Of a stretch of DNA of 64,000 nt, positions 1 through 11,525 are shown in pieces. Every line of letters starts with the position of its first letter. Within the stretch, counting starts at the first letter, position 1. The translations under genes were made by a program, and so were the position numbers. The stretch covers positions 558,001-622,000 of the forward strand of contig PQWQ01000021.1 of assembly GCA_002943765.1 (NCBI GenBank), given 5' to 3'. The stretch comes from Psoroptes ovis (taxonomy: Eukaryota; Arthropoda; Arachnida; Sarcoptiformes; Psoroptidae). The notes below the pieces were generated by a model, which was not told the origin of the DNA, did no database searches, and was given only the letters and a program-made list of their open reading frames with translations.

Positions 1-1800
1 GTTCATTTTGTTCGTTCGTTTATATCGATTCTTCGAAGGTTAATCCGCTCGACATCATTTGCGATTAACCCAAAGGTTAAGCGATTTCTCAAAAAAAGTT
101 TCTCGAAAAGTTTTCGGGAAAAAAATTTCCCCAGAAAATTTCCGGTAATATAAGCATTCACCTTATTATAATTAAGTACCATAAGTATTTGAGTGCTCGA
201 ACCCATAATTCATACGTTGGTCTTCCAACTAATAATGTACAAATGGCTCATTTGGGAGTCATTCAAAAACGACATTTCGAATCATATTTCACCGGGGCAA
301 TTATTATCTCATAATTCAGCCGCTCTTTCTAAGGTCCATAATTCATAGCAGAAAACCTTACGTTCGAAAGGTTTCATGAGCCATTCATCGATGACATGAT
401 ATTATTGCGCTTGTTATTATCCATTATCATCGTTCATTATCATCATTCATAATTATCATTCATTAAATGTGTAATAGATGTGTGTGCAATATGGATGTTG
501 GCCATTTAGGCCTTGTTTACCAGATGTAATAGATTTTATGAATGGTCCCCGGGAACAGAGAAAATCTGTCGCCATTTCGATTATTTTGATTTGTGATAAT
601 TTTTTTAAATTTGGGATAATTACGTCATTTATTGATTGTTCATTTTGGTAATTTAATGATTTTTTGTTTTTTTTCTGAAGAAATAAACAATCGAACAATC
701 GAGGATAATGGAATAATGGATACAAAGTAGCAATTTTCCGGGCAAAGAGAAAGTTCCCGGAAAACAAATGTTCATGAGGGGGAAGAGTAGTGCGGGGGAG
801 GGGGTGAAGGGCGACGGAAAATAAATAAATTTCAATTTAAATTTAATTGCATTTAATTTTAATGGAAAACAAATGATTTCGAATGATTTCAAATGACCAA
901 ATTGATCGATTTCATGGAAGCTTTCATCTACGAGTTCTCATTACTCAATGAGAAATCCGAGAGAATCGGGTAGAAATTCGTGTAACATATTTGACATTTG
1001 TGAGAAATGTCCACCGAAATTTTTGTCCAACAAACAAAATGAAATGAAATTGATCAAATCATTGATCGTATGAATCAAAGTCAATTTTGAATGGTGGAAC
1101 TCATGGAGATGTAACCAAAAGAGAAGAGAACGCAAGGAATCAAGTAAAAATAAGGACCTAAGAATTTGAGACTAGAAAAAAAATCAAAAGGTATAACCCT
1201 TTTAAATTTTGAATTTCTTCGTAATTTTAATTTTTACAGAATCTATTTTTTTACAGCGCATGCGCACTGTTGCGTACTGTTGCGCACATTTGGACAAAAA
1301 TAGTTATAACCACACACACACACACATAAACAAACAACTCAAAATTCTATGCACACACACATACACAGACAGAATATTCTTATTCTGTGTGAAACGTAAA
1401 CATCATTAGTGAATGGACTTAATCATGATATTCTAAATTATGATATTTATGAATGTTTCAAATTTCAAGTACCCAAATTTTCAAAGCTCTAAAATTTCAA
1501 GGGTCATTCATAAATTCAGTTTTTTGGTTTTTCAGTTGTATCATTATTTTCTAAGAGAATATATATTCGACTGTATTCCATTCTGACTTTCACTCGGAAA
1601 AATAAAGGGGGGGTCTTCCAAAAAGGGGGCTGGGGACAATCGAATCGAAGAATCTCATGAATATCAATGACTATCAATTGAATATGATTTGGATCAATTG
1701 ATCACACACAAAGTAAACAAAAACACTTTTTGGAGTCTATTTTTCATAAACAAAGTAACACCATTAATGGGCCATACACAAATGTGATACATACACACAC
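1..1800. other. Intergenic region without a gene
   Basis: No supported gene. It holds a TTTCC/GGAAA-type array near 90-150, a G-rich patch at 777-811, a GCGCATGCGCA motif at 1256-1266, CA-rich microsatellites at 1311-1326 and 1351-1362, and copies of the dispersed CATTCATAAAT-type word at about 530-549, 1499-1518 and 1741-1793. Short reading frames here show no domain or conserved composition. Confidence 0.7.
777..811 (+). other. G-rich tract with quadruplex potential
   Basis: Three runs of five G and one run of three G lie within 35 bases. The loops are 11, 1 and 4 nt, so a G-quadruplex on the + strand is possible but not ideal. No adjacent gene is visible. Confidence 0.35.
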
Positions 1801-1811
1801 ACATGAAAATA

Positions 1812-1891
1812 TTAGGTTGTCCCATAAGTTCTTGCCGTTTTTCAAATGAAAGAAACATCAAAAAACGGCAAGAACTTATGGGACAACCCAA
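1812..1891. mobile_element. 80-bp mariner-type palindromic MITE, interior type A
   Basis: Near-perfect inverted arms. The left arm starts TTAGGTTGTCCCATAAGTTC and the right arm is its reverse complement, apart from one change at the outer end (CCCAA instead of CCTAA). TA flanks it at 1810-1811 and 1892-1893. The short interior is A-rich and non-coding. Mariner-family elements are known to insert at TA, and some have AGGTTG...ATAAGT-like ends; assignment to mariner is inference. Confidence 0.85.
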
Positions 1892-2070
1892 TATTACTCC
1901 ACTATTACTACACTTGAACACTTGGATTTCGACACCAACTCGTCACCCCCTACTAACTGCCACCCTGAAGAACCAGCAGCCAACAGCCATATGAGCATCG
2001 ATTCTTGGCTTCTTGGTGGGTGAATTGCCACCAGAATTGAAATGGATCACACACACGAATAATTGAATGA

Positions 2071-2100
2071 ATCATTACTCGTAGTACTACGAGTAATGAT
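2071..2100. repeat. 30-bp perfect palindrome
   Basis: Arms of 15 bases (ATCATTACTCGTAGT and its exact reverse complement) meet with no spacer. It is not part of any recognised repeat family here. Confidence 0.9.
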
Positions 2101-2217
2101 GATGATGATTTGTGTTTACATTTCGATAAATTGAAATTTCCGAATTTCGCGTAATTCACGGAATTCAAAACAATTGAATCTCGAATTGAAATGAATAGTG
2201 GAGAGAATTGTTTGTGG

Positions 2218-2236
2218 AGAGAGAGAGAGAGAGAAA
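2218..2236. repeat. (GA)n microsatellite
   Basis: A short uninterrupted GA run in otherwise mixed sequence, non-coding. Confidence 0.8.
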
Positions 2237-2300
2237 TGAGGAGAGATGGAGACGAATGTAAATAAATGATAATAATAACTTTACTGATGTTTATTTGGTG

Positions 2301-2506
2301 CAGCGTTTCTCAACCGTTGTGAATGTTTTTTTTTTCAAAGATCGAGATTCGCAAGACTTGTTCATTTTGAAGGTTCATGATTTAAAGATGGAATTTGAAG
2401 ATGGAAGATGGTTCATGATTTTTTACCGTGAAGCAATGTGTCAGATTGCGAATCTGCAAACATGAATAATAAAAACACCAAAAAACAAAACGGTTGAGAA
2501 CCACTG
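2301..2506. mobile_element. hAT-like MITE, 206 bp
   Basis: The left end CAGCGTTTCTCAACCGTT and right end AACGGTTGAGAACCACTG are inverted repeats. The CAGTGGTTCTCAA terminus is typical of hAT-superfamily elements. The interior is non-coding and AT-rich. The 8-bp duplication expected for hAT is not recognisable in the flanks, so the copy is probably old. Confidence 0.7.
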
Positions 2507-2788
2507 ATCGAATTTTCGAATCTTATAAATTCAAATAATATAAATTCACACAGAGTATTTGTTTACTGATCGGTGGTGGCAATGAATCGAGTTCGGTTGG
2601 TCGGTCGGTCGATGTTTGTCGATTGATTTTTACCATTATTATTATCACCATTATTAAGAGGCTATAATCTTCAAACTCAATGAATGATAACAATGGTTAA
2701 TACCCAATCAAACAATATGGTAATCATCGACATCATTATCACCATACCAGATAATGATGATCATAATAATAATAATAAATGATATTTA

Positions 2789-2868
2789 TTAGGTTGTCCG
2801 AAAAGTTTTTGCCGATTTTATTGTAGAGAATCATTAGAAAATTGGCAAGAACTTATGGGACAACCTAA
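2789..2868. mobile_element. 80-bp mariner-type palindromic MITE, interior type B, mixed arms
   Basis: TA flanks both sides (2787-2788 and 2869-2870). The left arm carries the CCGAAAAGTTTTTGCC version and the right arm the CCCATAAGTTCTTGCC version, so the two arms belong to different sequence variants of the same family. The interior resembles TATCGTAGAAAATCATTAG. Confidence 0.85.
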
Positions 2869-3297
2869 TATTTCAATTGCCAGCAGACACACACAGGCAT
2901 ACACACATACAGTCTCACAGAGACACAAGCACATGGCTACCCCAAGAGACCTCAGAGATAATCGTCGATGACTGTTTCTGTTTCATTTGTTTGATCAATG
3001 ATCATTGATTATTATTATTTATGAGTGTGTGTGTTTGTTTGTTTGTTTGGATTTGTAATTTGATGCCAAATGAAATCGAAAATGATTCGAAAATCGAATG
3101 AAATTGAAATGATTTCGAATGAATTGAAATTGAAAATGATTCATAAATAAAGTGACAAACAAACGAATAAATAAATAAATTGTTTATTTTTTCTGTGTAT
3201 CTGAATTAATTTTGATTCATTTCTTGGCTTAGGTTTGATTCATTCGTTGCGATTGTGTTGGATGTTTGTGGTCATGATTATTATTGATTCAGATTTC

Positions 3298-3400
3298 AAA
3301 TTTTTGAGAAAATTTCCCAAAATTTTTGGGAAATTTACAGGAATAAATTTCCACGAATTCCTGGAAAATTTTCCAACAAAAAATTCCTGAAAAATTCCTG
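3298..3400. repeat. Phased TTTCC/GGAAA low-complexity array
   Basis: Repeated short palindromic words (AAATTTCC, GGGAAATT, GGAAAATTTTCC) at irregular ~11-13 bp spacing. The same texture recurs at about 20 places in the window. Confidence 0.6.
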
Positions 3401-3736
3401 AAAAACTAAAAACATTCGAATACCTCAAAACATTCGAATAGATTACCGAATATTAAATGAAACCAGCATCATTGAATATATGAATGGTACATGTCGAATA
3501 TTGGCTAATTTAGATGTTTACCGAACATCATTTTGATTCATTTCATTCGATTCCATTCATCTCATTTCATTCATTTTCTACCCCCACCTCTCTCACCCCG
3601 CCTTTATGAATTCTAATAAATCGAAATAATGATCATATCAGCTTTCGACTTGGAAAAAATTGACTCCAGAGAATTACAGCCAATTCTCAATTCTGAATTC
3701 CCGAAATTTCGGGAATTATTTTTTTGGCCAATGAAT

Positions 3737-3831
3737 TTGGGTTGTCCGAAAAGTTTTGGCCAATTTTAAGCAAAGACATTTACAGTGATTCGAATCAATT
3801 TACCAGCGACAGTACTTTTCGGACAGCCGAA
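3737..3831. mobile_element. Diverged mariner-type inverted-repeat element
   Basis: Outer arms TTGGGTTGTCCGAAAAGT and its approximate reverse complement (ACTTTTCGGACAGCCGAA) enclose a ~60-bp interior unlike the 80-bp family. It is likely an older relative, because only the outer ~18 bp pair well. Confidence 0.6.
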
Positions 3832-5307
3832 TGTTCTTTTAATAATTCTGAATGCTTTTTTTTTTTTTTTTTTTTGGAAAATAGTAACAGAATTTGTGGA
3901 TTTTTTCCTTTTTTGATTTGACAACTTTATTCGATCAACTTTTTCGAAAACTTTTCAAACGAGAAAATTTTCGGGAAGTTTCCCAGAATTCTATACTACC
4001 CTTACCTTGCACCTCCACCAAGAGCTTATTGTTTTCATCGATTTTCTTTGTTCAAATAAATCAAACTAAAAAGTTTGTTTGAAGGAGGAGGGGTCGGAAG
4101 GGGTGCAAAATGACAAATTGACCCGTATTTATTGGTTAATTTTGGCCAATTTTCAGTTTTCGAAAGTGATCATCGGGTATTCATCGGGTCCCATTCATTG
4201 ATTCTGTACTCTCAGCTACAAACAAACAAATTGATCGGTTATTGATTTGAGATTTGTGAATAAATCAATTGTGAATAATTCAATGACATGTACTTTGTGA
4301 ATGAGACTATACCCGACTGATGATAATGGATATGTCATGTTTGAATATGTTTACTTTGATTGAATAACCGAGTAGAACATTGACCTAAGTGATTAAACAT
4401 CAATGTGTACGTATTGTGCGAATGGTTCATTTAATTAATTTCACTTTTGATTAATTTTTGAAACACTAAAGGGTTTTAAGAGGTGGGGGTTCAAAGGTTT
4501 CAAAGGTTCCAAGGGTTTTCGGAAACTTTCCCGGAAGATTTTGTGGAAAAGTTTTTGGAAGGGTTTCAGGAGGATTCACAGGATTTCGCAAGATTACATC
4601 AGGGAATTACTCGTTTCAAAGGTTATAACCTTGAATGTTTACATGTTTTTCTTTGATTAAAATTAATTAATTAATTAATAATTCATAGTTACTAATTGAT
4701 CAAGATAAATTTCCAGTTAAGTATTTGAAAGGTATTTGCACTGTATAAACACTGATATTCGATATCATCGATTATCGATTATCGAATATCGAATATCCAG
4801 ATTGCAAATTCACAGAAATCCATCAACCGATCACCAACTAACACCTTGATTAGTGGTGGTGGCCAACAAATTCAATTTACCCGAATGACTTATCACGTCG
4901 ACCATCACCATCATTCATCGATTATCATCATCAATCAATCGATAATCGATGATCACAAATCGATTATGATCACAAAACCGATTCACAAATATCGTAATCA
5001 GATTTACTCTGATTGAACGATATTTATGGATGGCCACTTTGGCCACCTCATAAACACCATTGGACGTGATGGTCATAAATCATTGGCCAAAAATGGCCGG
5101 TGGTTGGAGTCATTCACAAATGTGGTGTCCACAGATGTGATATCCACACGAATTCGGTGCTCAAAGATGGTCAAATAAATTCGAATGATTAATCCATTCA
5201 TTGCTGCTGATGGTGATGACTTGGTGTGCATCGAAATCGGAGAAATCCAAACACACAATTAATCAAATCGAATCAAATTAATTTTTATGTTTGATTAATT
5301 GACGATT

Positions 5308-5466
5308 GTACCGACTAGCAGTCGGAACGTTTTTTTGGTAATCGACGGTTAAGCTGTCGTCTTATCAATTGAATCGTATGCAAAATGCCCGTGTCTGTCC
5401 CGGGATGAGCAGGAGTCATGCAAAAAATTTTGACGGAAAAATCCGGTCAACGACAGTTAAGTGGGT
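5308..5466. mobile_element. ~160-bp inverted-repeat element with central hairpin, copy 1
   Basis: It begins CCGACTAGCAGTCGGAACGT, then has GTTAAGCTGTC, then a central CCCG...CGGG hairpin followed by GATGAGCAG. The right end is a diverged inverted copy of the left. Three more copies lie at 19325, 23664 and 37306. I do not recognise the family. It contains no coding sequence. Confidence 0.6.
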
Positions 5467-6339
5467 CGAATGATTTCGATTAATTTCAGTGATTTTTCCA
5501 TTTTTGACTGGGCTTTAATTTGTTAAACAAATTTGCTGCCAGATTTTTCATTTATTTCATTGGTCAAATATTAAATCAATTTCGACTTCTGCTGATTCGA
5601 ATGAATCGAATATGAAGCAATAATCATGGATTATTGTTTGACAAATGAATAAATCATTGAAGTTATTCGATGATCCTGATGCGAATTGGTACGATCATTG
5701 ACACTACTACGAATGTGTGGTCAGGTTACCGAGCTGACCAAATGGGTCGAAATAGCCAAAGTGTTCTAAAGGGTTAAAATAGCCGGCCAAATACCCGTGG
5801 ATTCTGCATTTTTGGGGTCTTACGGGACTTGAAGAGCGATGCAGAATGCCGCAGAAGAACGAAGGATTCTTTTGAGAGAAAAACTCAGTGTTTCAAGGTA
5901 GTGACCCTTGGCAGAAGGCCTTAGGATGTTCTGGCCTTTGATTTTTAAATGAAAAGTCGCCCTACGACCCCCCGCCTCATGACCTTCGAAGATAACTTTG
6001 AATTTTGAAAATTTTCAGATTGATGCCGACCATTGATTGGTTGATTGGTTGCCAAAGATAAATTGGCAAGATTATCTCCTTTGAAAATTGTTCTTAAGAC
6101 AATCAATATTATGATCAGTATGCGCTTGTTTGCGCCAGTTGTGTATTTACAGGGTAAATGAATTAACAGCATACAGTATTAAGGTATAAGTGATACATAT
6201 ACCTGATAAAATTTACACATCAAACAACTTGCTGAACTTAATAATAAACAAACAAGCGAAATAAAAATTTAAATTAATTAACTTTGTCGGTATATTTCAT
6301 TAAATAAAAAAAATTAATCAACTAAGATTGATAATTAAT

Positions 6340-6681
6340 CAGCGTTTCTCAACCGTAAATTTATCAGGGTTACAAGACACCTGAAAACAACAACTTGCAA
6401 AACTTTGCAAACCTTTAAAAACCTTATACAAAACCTCAAAAAACCATACAAAACCATCGAATTCTATCACCTTAAGAAACCTTGAGAAACCTTCGAAACT
6501 TGAGAATTTTACAAACCTTGGAACCTTTGAAACCTTGCAAACACTGCGAAACCTTGTCAACCTTTGCAAAACCTTATAAAACCTTCAAAATATAAAACCC
6601 TAACCTCTTCAACATTTCTATCAACTTAATATTTCCAGAATAATCTTATGTAAATTGAAGGTCTATGGTTGACAATCACTG
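6340..6681. mobile_element. hAT-like element, 342 bp, with AACCTT-rich interior
   Basis: Left end CAGCGTTTCTCAACCGT and right end ATGGTTGACAATCACTG are diverged inverted repeats of the hAT-like kind. Most of the interior (about 6390-6600) is a quasi-tandem array of AAACCTTNNAA words at about 11-12 bp spacing. No clear target duplication was found. Confidence 0.5.
6390..6600. repeat. Quasi-tandem AAACCTT array
   Basis: AAACCTT or a one-base variant recurs about every 11-14 bp for about 200 bp. The array lies inside the hAT-like element at 6340-6681 and looks like a decayed minisatellite. Confidence 0.6.
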
Positions 6682-7094
6682 ATATTCACTGAGTATCCAT
6701 TTTCATAATTTGTTTTAATTCTTGTTTGTAGTAATAGTGTAATATATTCGTTGTCATTCGTTAAATTTTTTTTTTGTAAAAATCAAATTGAATCAAATAT
6801 TGCATTCGAACATGTCTTCGAAACGATGTTGATTAAAACATTATCAACAAATATATCAATCAAAGATCTTTAAGACACGAAATAATAATTAAAAATAATG
6901 ATAATTAATGAATGAAAATTGATTGTTTGTAAATGGACGACAAACACAAACGAACCAAATCAAACGAATGCCGACAAAACAAACAGGTAGATCAAACCTT
7001 GTCCATCATCAAGCATCAAACACATACTTTTTACACTCTGAAAAAGATTCATTCAGCATAAAAAAAAAGCATTAATTAATGTAAAATGCATAGG

Positions 7095-7250
7095 TTAACC
7101 CTCCATACTCGAGTGGTGACCATCACTCACCATAAGATATAATGCAGCAACTCGATAGGCGCCACTCAGTCACCATTTTACATGAGTATGAAAAAATGGT
7201 CGAGCTGCTGGCTTGCTTGCGCTGTAAATGCCTGGAGTGCTAAGGGTTAA
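7095..7250. mobile_element. TTAA-flanked MITE (piggyBac-like), copy 1
   Basis: TTAA at 7095-7098 and 7247-7250 flanks a ~148-bp element ending in CCCT and AGGG inverted termini. The core shares long stretches, in inverse orientation, with copies at 33453 and 42185 (for example AGCTGCTGGCTTGCTTGCGC and GATAGGCGCCACTCAGTCAC). TTAA target sites with CCC ends are characteristic of piggyBac-type transposons. No transposase is present. Confidence 0.75.
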
Positions 7251-8280
7251 CACACAAGCATGCTTTGATTTGTTTCCGAAGCGACAAAAAAATGTTTGAT
7301 AACACTTGATACATATCATTCGGATGCATCTTTGTGTTGCACTTTATTATTAAGCAAAGGTATTCACAGCAAGCTTTTAATGAAAAAGCCAAGTATGTAA
7401 AAGTAATCTAATATTGAATAATTGTGTACATATTATTATCAGCTATCAAATGATAAGAAATGGTGATGATGATCAACTTAAGGAATGAAATCCATTCGGA
7501 AACTGAATTATTTATCAAAGTATTTCGATTAAGGTATTCAATTCAAAGGTCGTTATCGAGGGTTTTCGATAAGGTTTTTCAGAGGTTTCGCTGAAGTTCT
7601 TAAGAGATTTCTTTCACTTAGGTGATGCCGGATTTCCCAAAGGTTTTCTGACCACCGATTGGGCCCAGAATTCTAGAAGGTTCGTACAAATGCTTTGAAG
7701 GTTGAAGGGTTTTCAGAAGGTCATAGTTTTCAAGAGTTTCTGAGGGTTCTAAGCGGTTTTAAGGGGTTTATGACGGTGTGAAAAAGGTTCTTTTGAAGGT
7801 TTACGAGGGTTTCAGCTAAATTTCCAGCGAAAAAAAGCTTGCGTAAATCGGTTTTTTTTTCTGTTGGTTTCCGCCACAAATTTGTCAAAAACATGTTACG
7901 CACATTATTTTGTTTTATTTGTTTCATTTCATTTTACCGCCAGCTTTTCATCTTCACTAAATTAGTCAGTATAAATATCTTGTCACTGATAATCAATTCA
8001 ATCAATCGACAGAGGAGTGAAATGACTAAAATTTTAAAAGGTTAATTGAACAAGACGAAAATTGTCGGCATTTTTTTTTTATTTGAAGGTTCACCCCTTA
8101 CCCCCACGACCCTCTTATCATCATCATCATCAAAGGCTATACATTCCGAGAAATCGAAATCTTTGAAAAAAAAATGATTAAAAGATGCCGATCAATTAAA
8201 ACATCTCACAACAAAGGTAAAAGCCTTTCGGCGTAAGCTATCAAAGCTGTTTCCGAATGACCAATATGCGCAAGCTTTTC

Positions 8281-8365
8281 GGTAAAGTTCCCTGGAAAAT
8301 TTCCAGGAAACTTCCCGAAAACTTTCCGAAAACTTTCTCGGAAACTTTCCCGGGAAGTTTCTCTG
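8281..8365. repeat. Phased TTTCC/GGAAA array
   Basis: Words such as GGAAAATTTCC, GGAAACTTCCC and GGAAACTTTCCC are repeated at about 10-13 bp phase. The 141-codon frame crossing it on the minus strand owes its apparent K/F/R-rich repeats to this array and is not taken as a gene. Confidence 0.65.
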
Positions 8366-8784
8366 ATCAAAAAATTCAATCATCGACGTCATTTTGACAA
8401 GTATTATTTTCACTTGCGCACACGTCCTTGGCCTCAAAAAATTGTCATCAAAAACACTGTCATCGCTGCGCACGTGTTCCGGAGATAAGGAATAAGCCCT
8501 TTCACTCATCACCAACCGCCGCATTCTATTCGAACCCACAGAGAATACCCTGATATCAATTTCAGCCACAGCAGTCCAAGCAGAAGCTCGAAAATTGATG
8601 GACCACATGACACCCAACCGAAAGCTCAGTGAAACCGCGCATCATCATGATAATCGGACACGTGGCCCTTTATTCATTGTTTCCACGCGTTTTTCATCAA
8701 AACATTTTCAAAGATAAGAAATGATGACAATGAAAAGCCATCAAAAAATTTGAAAATTCACAAAGTACGTACATACACAATGTA

Positions 8785-8864
8785 TTAGGTTGTCCGAAAA
8801 GTTTTCGCCGATTATATCGTAGGAAATCATTAGAAAAACGGCAAGAACTTATCGGACAACCTAA
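8785..8864. mobile_element. 80-bp mariner-type palindromic MITE, interior type B
   Basis: TA flanks both sides. The arms are GTCCGAAAAGTTTTCGCCG on the left and the complement of GTCCGATAAGTTCTTGCCG on the right. The interior TATATCGTAGGAAATCATTAG is nearly identical to the copy at 17221. Confidence 0.85.
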
Positions 8865-10266
8865 TAGGAATGTATAACCTTTGACAAAAGAGGCTATTCT
8901 TTCGAATCAATTTTTCATTACATTTATCCTGATGTTTGTACGAACCAAACATCGATGTCAGCCATCGATGATGATGATGATTGCCCATTTCCGCACGTTT
9001 TTGTGTTTGTGTATTTTCGAATGTTGTTGTATTCGATAGTATCGCTGTTTGTGAATGTTTTCAAATAATGAAATGCTGCGCGTGTTATGCAAAATTTAAT
9101 AATTTTGGTTTGTTTAAAAAAAGGACCTAAAAATGACAATCATTCTTGTCAATGATGGCCAAAGGTCTCACGCCTTGATAATTTTTAAGCGATTTGTGAC
9201 AATAGCTTGCTGAACTGCTAGCTTACTGTATGCATGAATGATGAATGTTTATTTAAAAATTTGTTGATAAATGTTTGGATGATTGGAATCAGAGGTTCTT
9301 AATCGAGGGTTTGCACCCGAGGTTTGAACCAAAGGTTTTGTAATTCTGACCGAAAAAATTGAATTTTCGAAAATGTTCAAAATCATTTGAATTCGGTCAT
9401 TGTATACGTGAAAGGCCCCATTTGTGGTCAGAATTTTCAATCGAAATATCAGGAATATTTGGGCCATTCAGCAGCCTCGGAATACTAGGGTCATTCGAGA
9501 TCTGTTTTGGACATTTCAGGCCATGAACTCGAGAGGGTCTCGACCTCATCAAAAGCCTAAGAGTACCTGGCGGAAACTGGTCAAATTGTGGTCGAAAATT
9601 GGTCAAAAACAATAATGAAATCAATCAACCGGAATATTCTTGTTCATGAATTGATCAGGAAATTTGAAATTTTGGAAAAATTAATCCTAAAATGGGTCAT
9701 TCATTGATAACGGTATATTTCCGCTGCTTGAACCACTCAAAAACACTCGGAAAATGCTGCAAACAAACCGAATGACTGGCCGCAAATATCCGGCCTTATG
9801 AAGTGGCCATCACCCCCATCTACAACCCTCCATCCACCACCCTATACTACCACCCCCCATCAGGTCCATCACTCTCAAATCAGAGATGATTGATCAATTT
9901 CGTACGTTCGATCAGTTCGTAATTCCCCATAAATCACCGTCGAAAATCATATGAATCATTCGAAAAATCAAATCACAGATCAACACCAAGGTGGGGGTAG
10001 CCAGGGGGAAACTTTCCAGAAAATCTGTCAGAAAATGTTTCTGTAAATTTTCTCTCGGTTCTCTGATGGAACATGTTCAGTGGTCTCGTTGGTCTCTGAC
10101 TGGCTGTCAGCATTTTTGACAGGTTAACATCTCTGAGTAATAACAAGGGTCTTTCGAAAATCCATGTAATTCATGGAAAATTGAAAAATTCATAAAGTAC
10201 ATGACGACGAAACCACCGTACATCATCATCAACCAATGATGTTTCTCGAAAGTAAAGCTGTCAAAA

Positions 10267-10335
10267 ATTCCCGGGAAATTTCCCGAGAAAACACAAACCA
10301 AACCGAGAAAAAAATTCCTGTAAAAATTCTCGGTT
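10267..10335. repeat. Phased TTTCC/GGAAA array
   Basis: TTCCCGGGAAATTTCCCGAG-type words followed by related AT-rich words. Low complexity; no gene. Confidence 0.5.
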
Positions 10336-10648
10336 GGGTTGTTGTCCGTAAAGTTTGGTCGTATTTCATCGTTGAAATTACTCAAGATTCTAAGACACAA
10401 TTTTTCGAACGACCACGAAATTTTTTTTCAATCAAAATGTGTTCATGTTACACTGTTACGTTGTTTGTGAATTTTTTTCAATCTTGTTCATGTTCGTGTT
10501 TTGGGAAATGTTTACAGAAAAATGTTTTCGGTGATGTTTTTTGGAAAATTTTCCAAAAAATTGAATTAATTCAATTTTTTCATTTTTTACCAAACCAACC
10601 ACCCATCAACCAAAAAAAAGAACATGATTTATCACTTAGTGTTTGTTT

Positions 10649-10697
10649 GTCACTTAATCATTGATCATTACTGGTTAATGATCAATGATTAAGTGAC
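10649..10697. repeat. Perfect 22-bp-arm hairpin
   Basis: The arm at 10649-10670, starting GTCACTTAATCATTG, is exactly complementary to 10676-10697, with a 5-base spacer. It is unrelated to the 80-bp family and its flanks do not carry an obvious target duplication. Confidence 0.85.
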
Positions 10698-11042
10698 ATG
10701 TGATAGTTGATGGTAATCAAATTAAATGAGGTGGTGGTGGTGATACACATTTCCACCATGTTAATGGATGCTTCGGTGGATGTTCGTCAGCTTCGGATGA
10801 GTTTCAAGGCCGCGCATCCACCGACCGAAGACCGGTAATCGATGCCCAAGACGTGTACACGTTGAAGGTTCGAGAGGAGGTTAACAGGAGCAAGGTACAC
10901 GAGTACCCGTCAAAATCTGCCGAAGGTAAACCTTGAAAACCTCCGGAGGTAATGTAGGGAAACCTCCAAAGAAATTTTAAGGGCCATACACAAAGTACAT
11001 GATGCATGAAATGGTGTGGTGTAACCGCATGATTTTAGTTTG

Positions 11043-11085
11043 GTGGAAGGGGGAGAGGAGGAGGAGGAGGGAGGAAGAGGAGGGA
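11043..11085. repeat. Purine-rich GGA tract
   Basis: An imperfect GGA/GGGA run on the + strand within a non-coding stretch. Confidence 0.7.
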
Positions 11086-11188
11086 AAATTACGAATCATT
11101 GATTGATTGATTTGATATTTTTGAAATATCGATATTATCGATAGTTTGAGATGTATCATTCGGTAATTATTCAAAATGGCGATGAATC

Positions 11189-11222
11189 AGAGTGGTATGA
11201 GGTAAGTACCTCATACCACTCT
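11189..11222. repeat. Perfect 16-bp-arm hairpin
   Basis: AGAGTGGTATGAGGTA at 11189-11204 and its exact reverse complement at 11207-11222 are separated by two bases. No family membership is recognised. Confidence 0.85.
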
Positions 11223-11291
11223 TGACATGTCATTACAAACATCCATTAATGATCGTTGTCATCATGACGATTGATGATTGAATTGAATTTA

Positions 11292-11328
11292 TTTTAATTC
11301 AGTTTCGAACGACGAAACTGAATTAAAA
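11292..11328. repeat. Perfect 16-bp-arm hairpin
   Basis: TTTTAATTCAGTTTCG pairs exactly with the right arm across a 5-base spacer. It lies about 70 bp after the preceding hairpin. Confidence 0.8.
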
Positions 11329-11351
11329 ATTTGTAAAAAGTTTCGGTTTGA

Positions 11352-11525
11352 GGGCCGTCCACAAAGTTTGTTACAGAAATTCTCCGAATTCATACCATTC
11401 ACTTGTATTGGGTTGTCCCATAAGTTCTTGCCGGTTATATCGTAGAAAATGATTGGAAAATTGGCAAGAACTTATGGGACAACCTAATACATTTTGATCG
11501 GCGCAAACTTTACGGACAACCCTTG
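11352..11525. mobile_element. Older inverted-repeat element interrupted by an 80-bp MITE
   Basis: Left end GGGCCGTCCACAAAGTTTG and right end CAAACTTTACGGACAACCC are diverged inverted repeats. The 80-bp MITE at 11408-11487 sits between them, leaving an original element of roughly 92 bp. This gives a relative insertion order. Confidence 0.6.
11408..11487. mobile_element. 80-bp mariner-type palindromic MITE, interior type B (nested)
   Basis: TA flanks at 11406-11407 and 11488-11489. The arms are the CCCATAAGTTCTTGCC version, and the left terminus is TTGGG rather than TTAGG. It is inserted inside the inverted-repeat element at 11352-11525. Confidence 0.85.

Larger units (their letters stand above)
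1892..11350. other. Intergenic region between MITE copies
   Basis: No supported gene. Apart from the elements listed separately, it holds runs of ATGATG/TCATCA microsatellite, TCGATTATCGAATATCG repeats near 4760-4800, a GC-richer non-coding patch at about 5690-5910, a loose GGTTTT/AAGGTT texture at 7550-7830, and a solo hAT-like left end (CAGAGGTTCTTAATCG) at 9290. Confidence 0.6.

Noticed and set aside
8192..8617. 141-codon minus-strand frame
   Set aside because: Its repeated K/F/R-rich section comes from a TTTCC/GGAAA array, there is no domain, and the ends are arbitrary.
9290..9620. hAT-like element starting CAGAGGTTCTTAATCG
   Set aside because: Only the left end is recognisable; no right end found, so no element is called.
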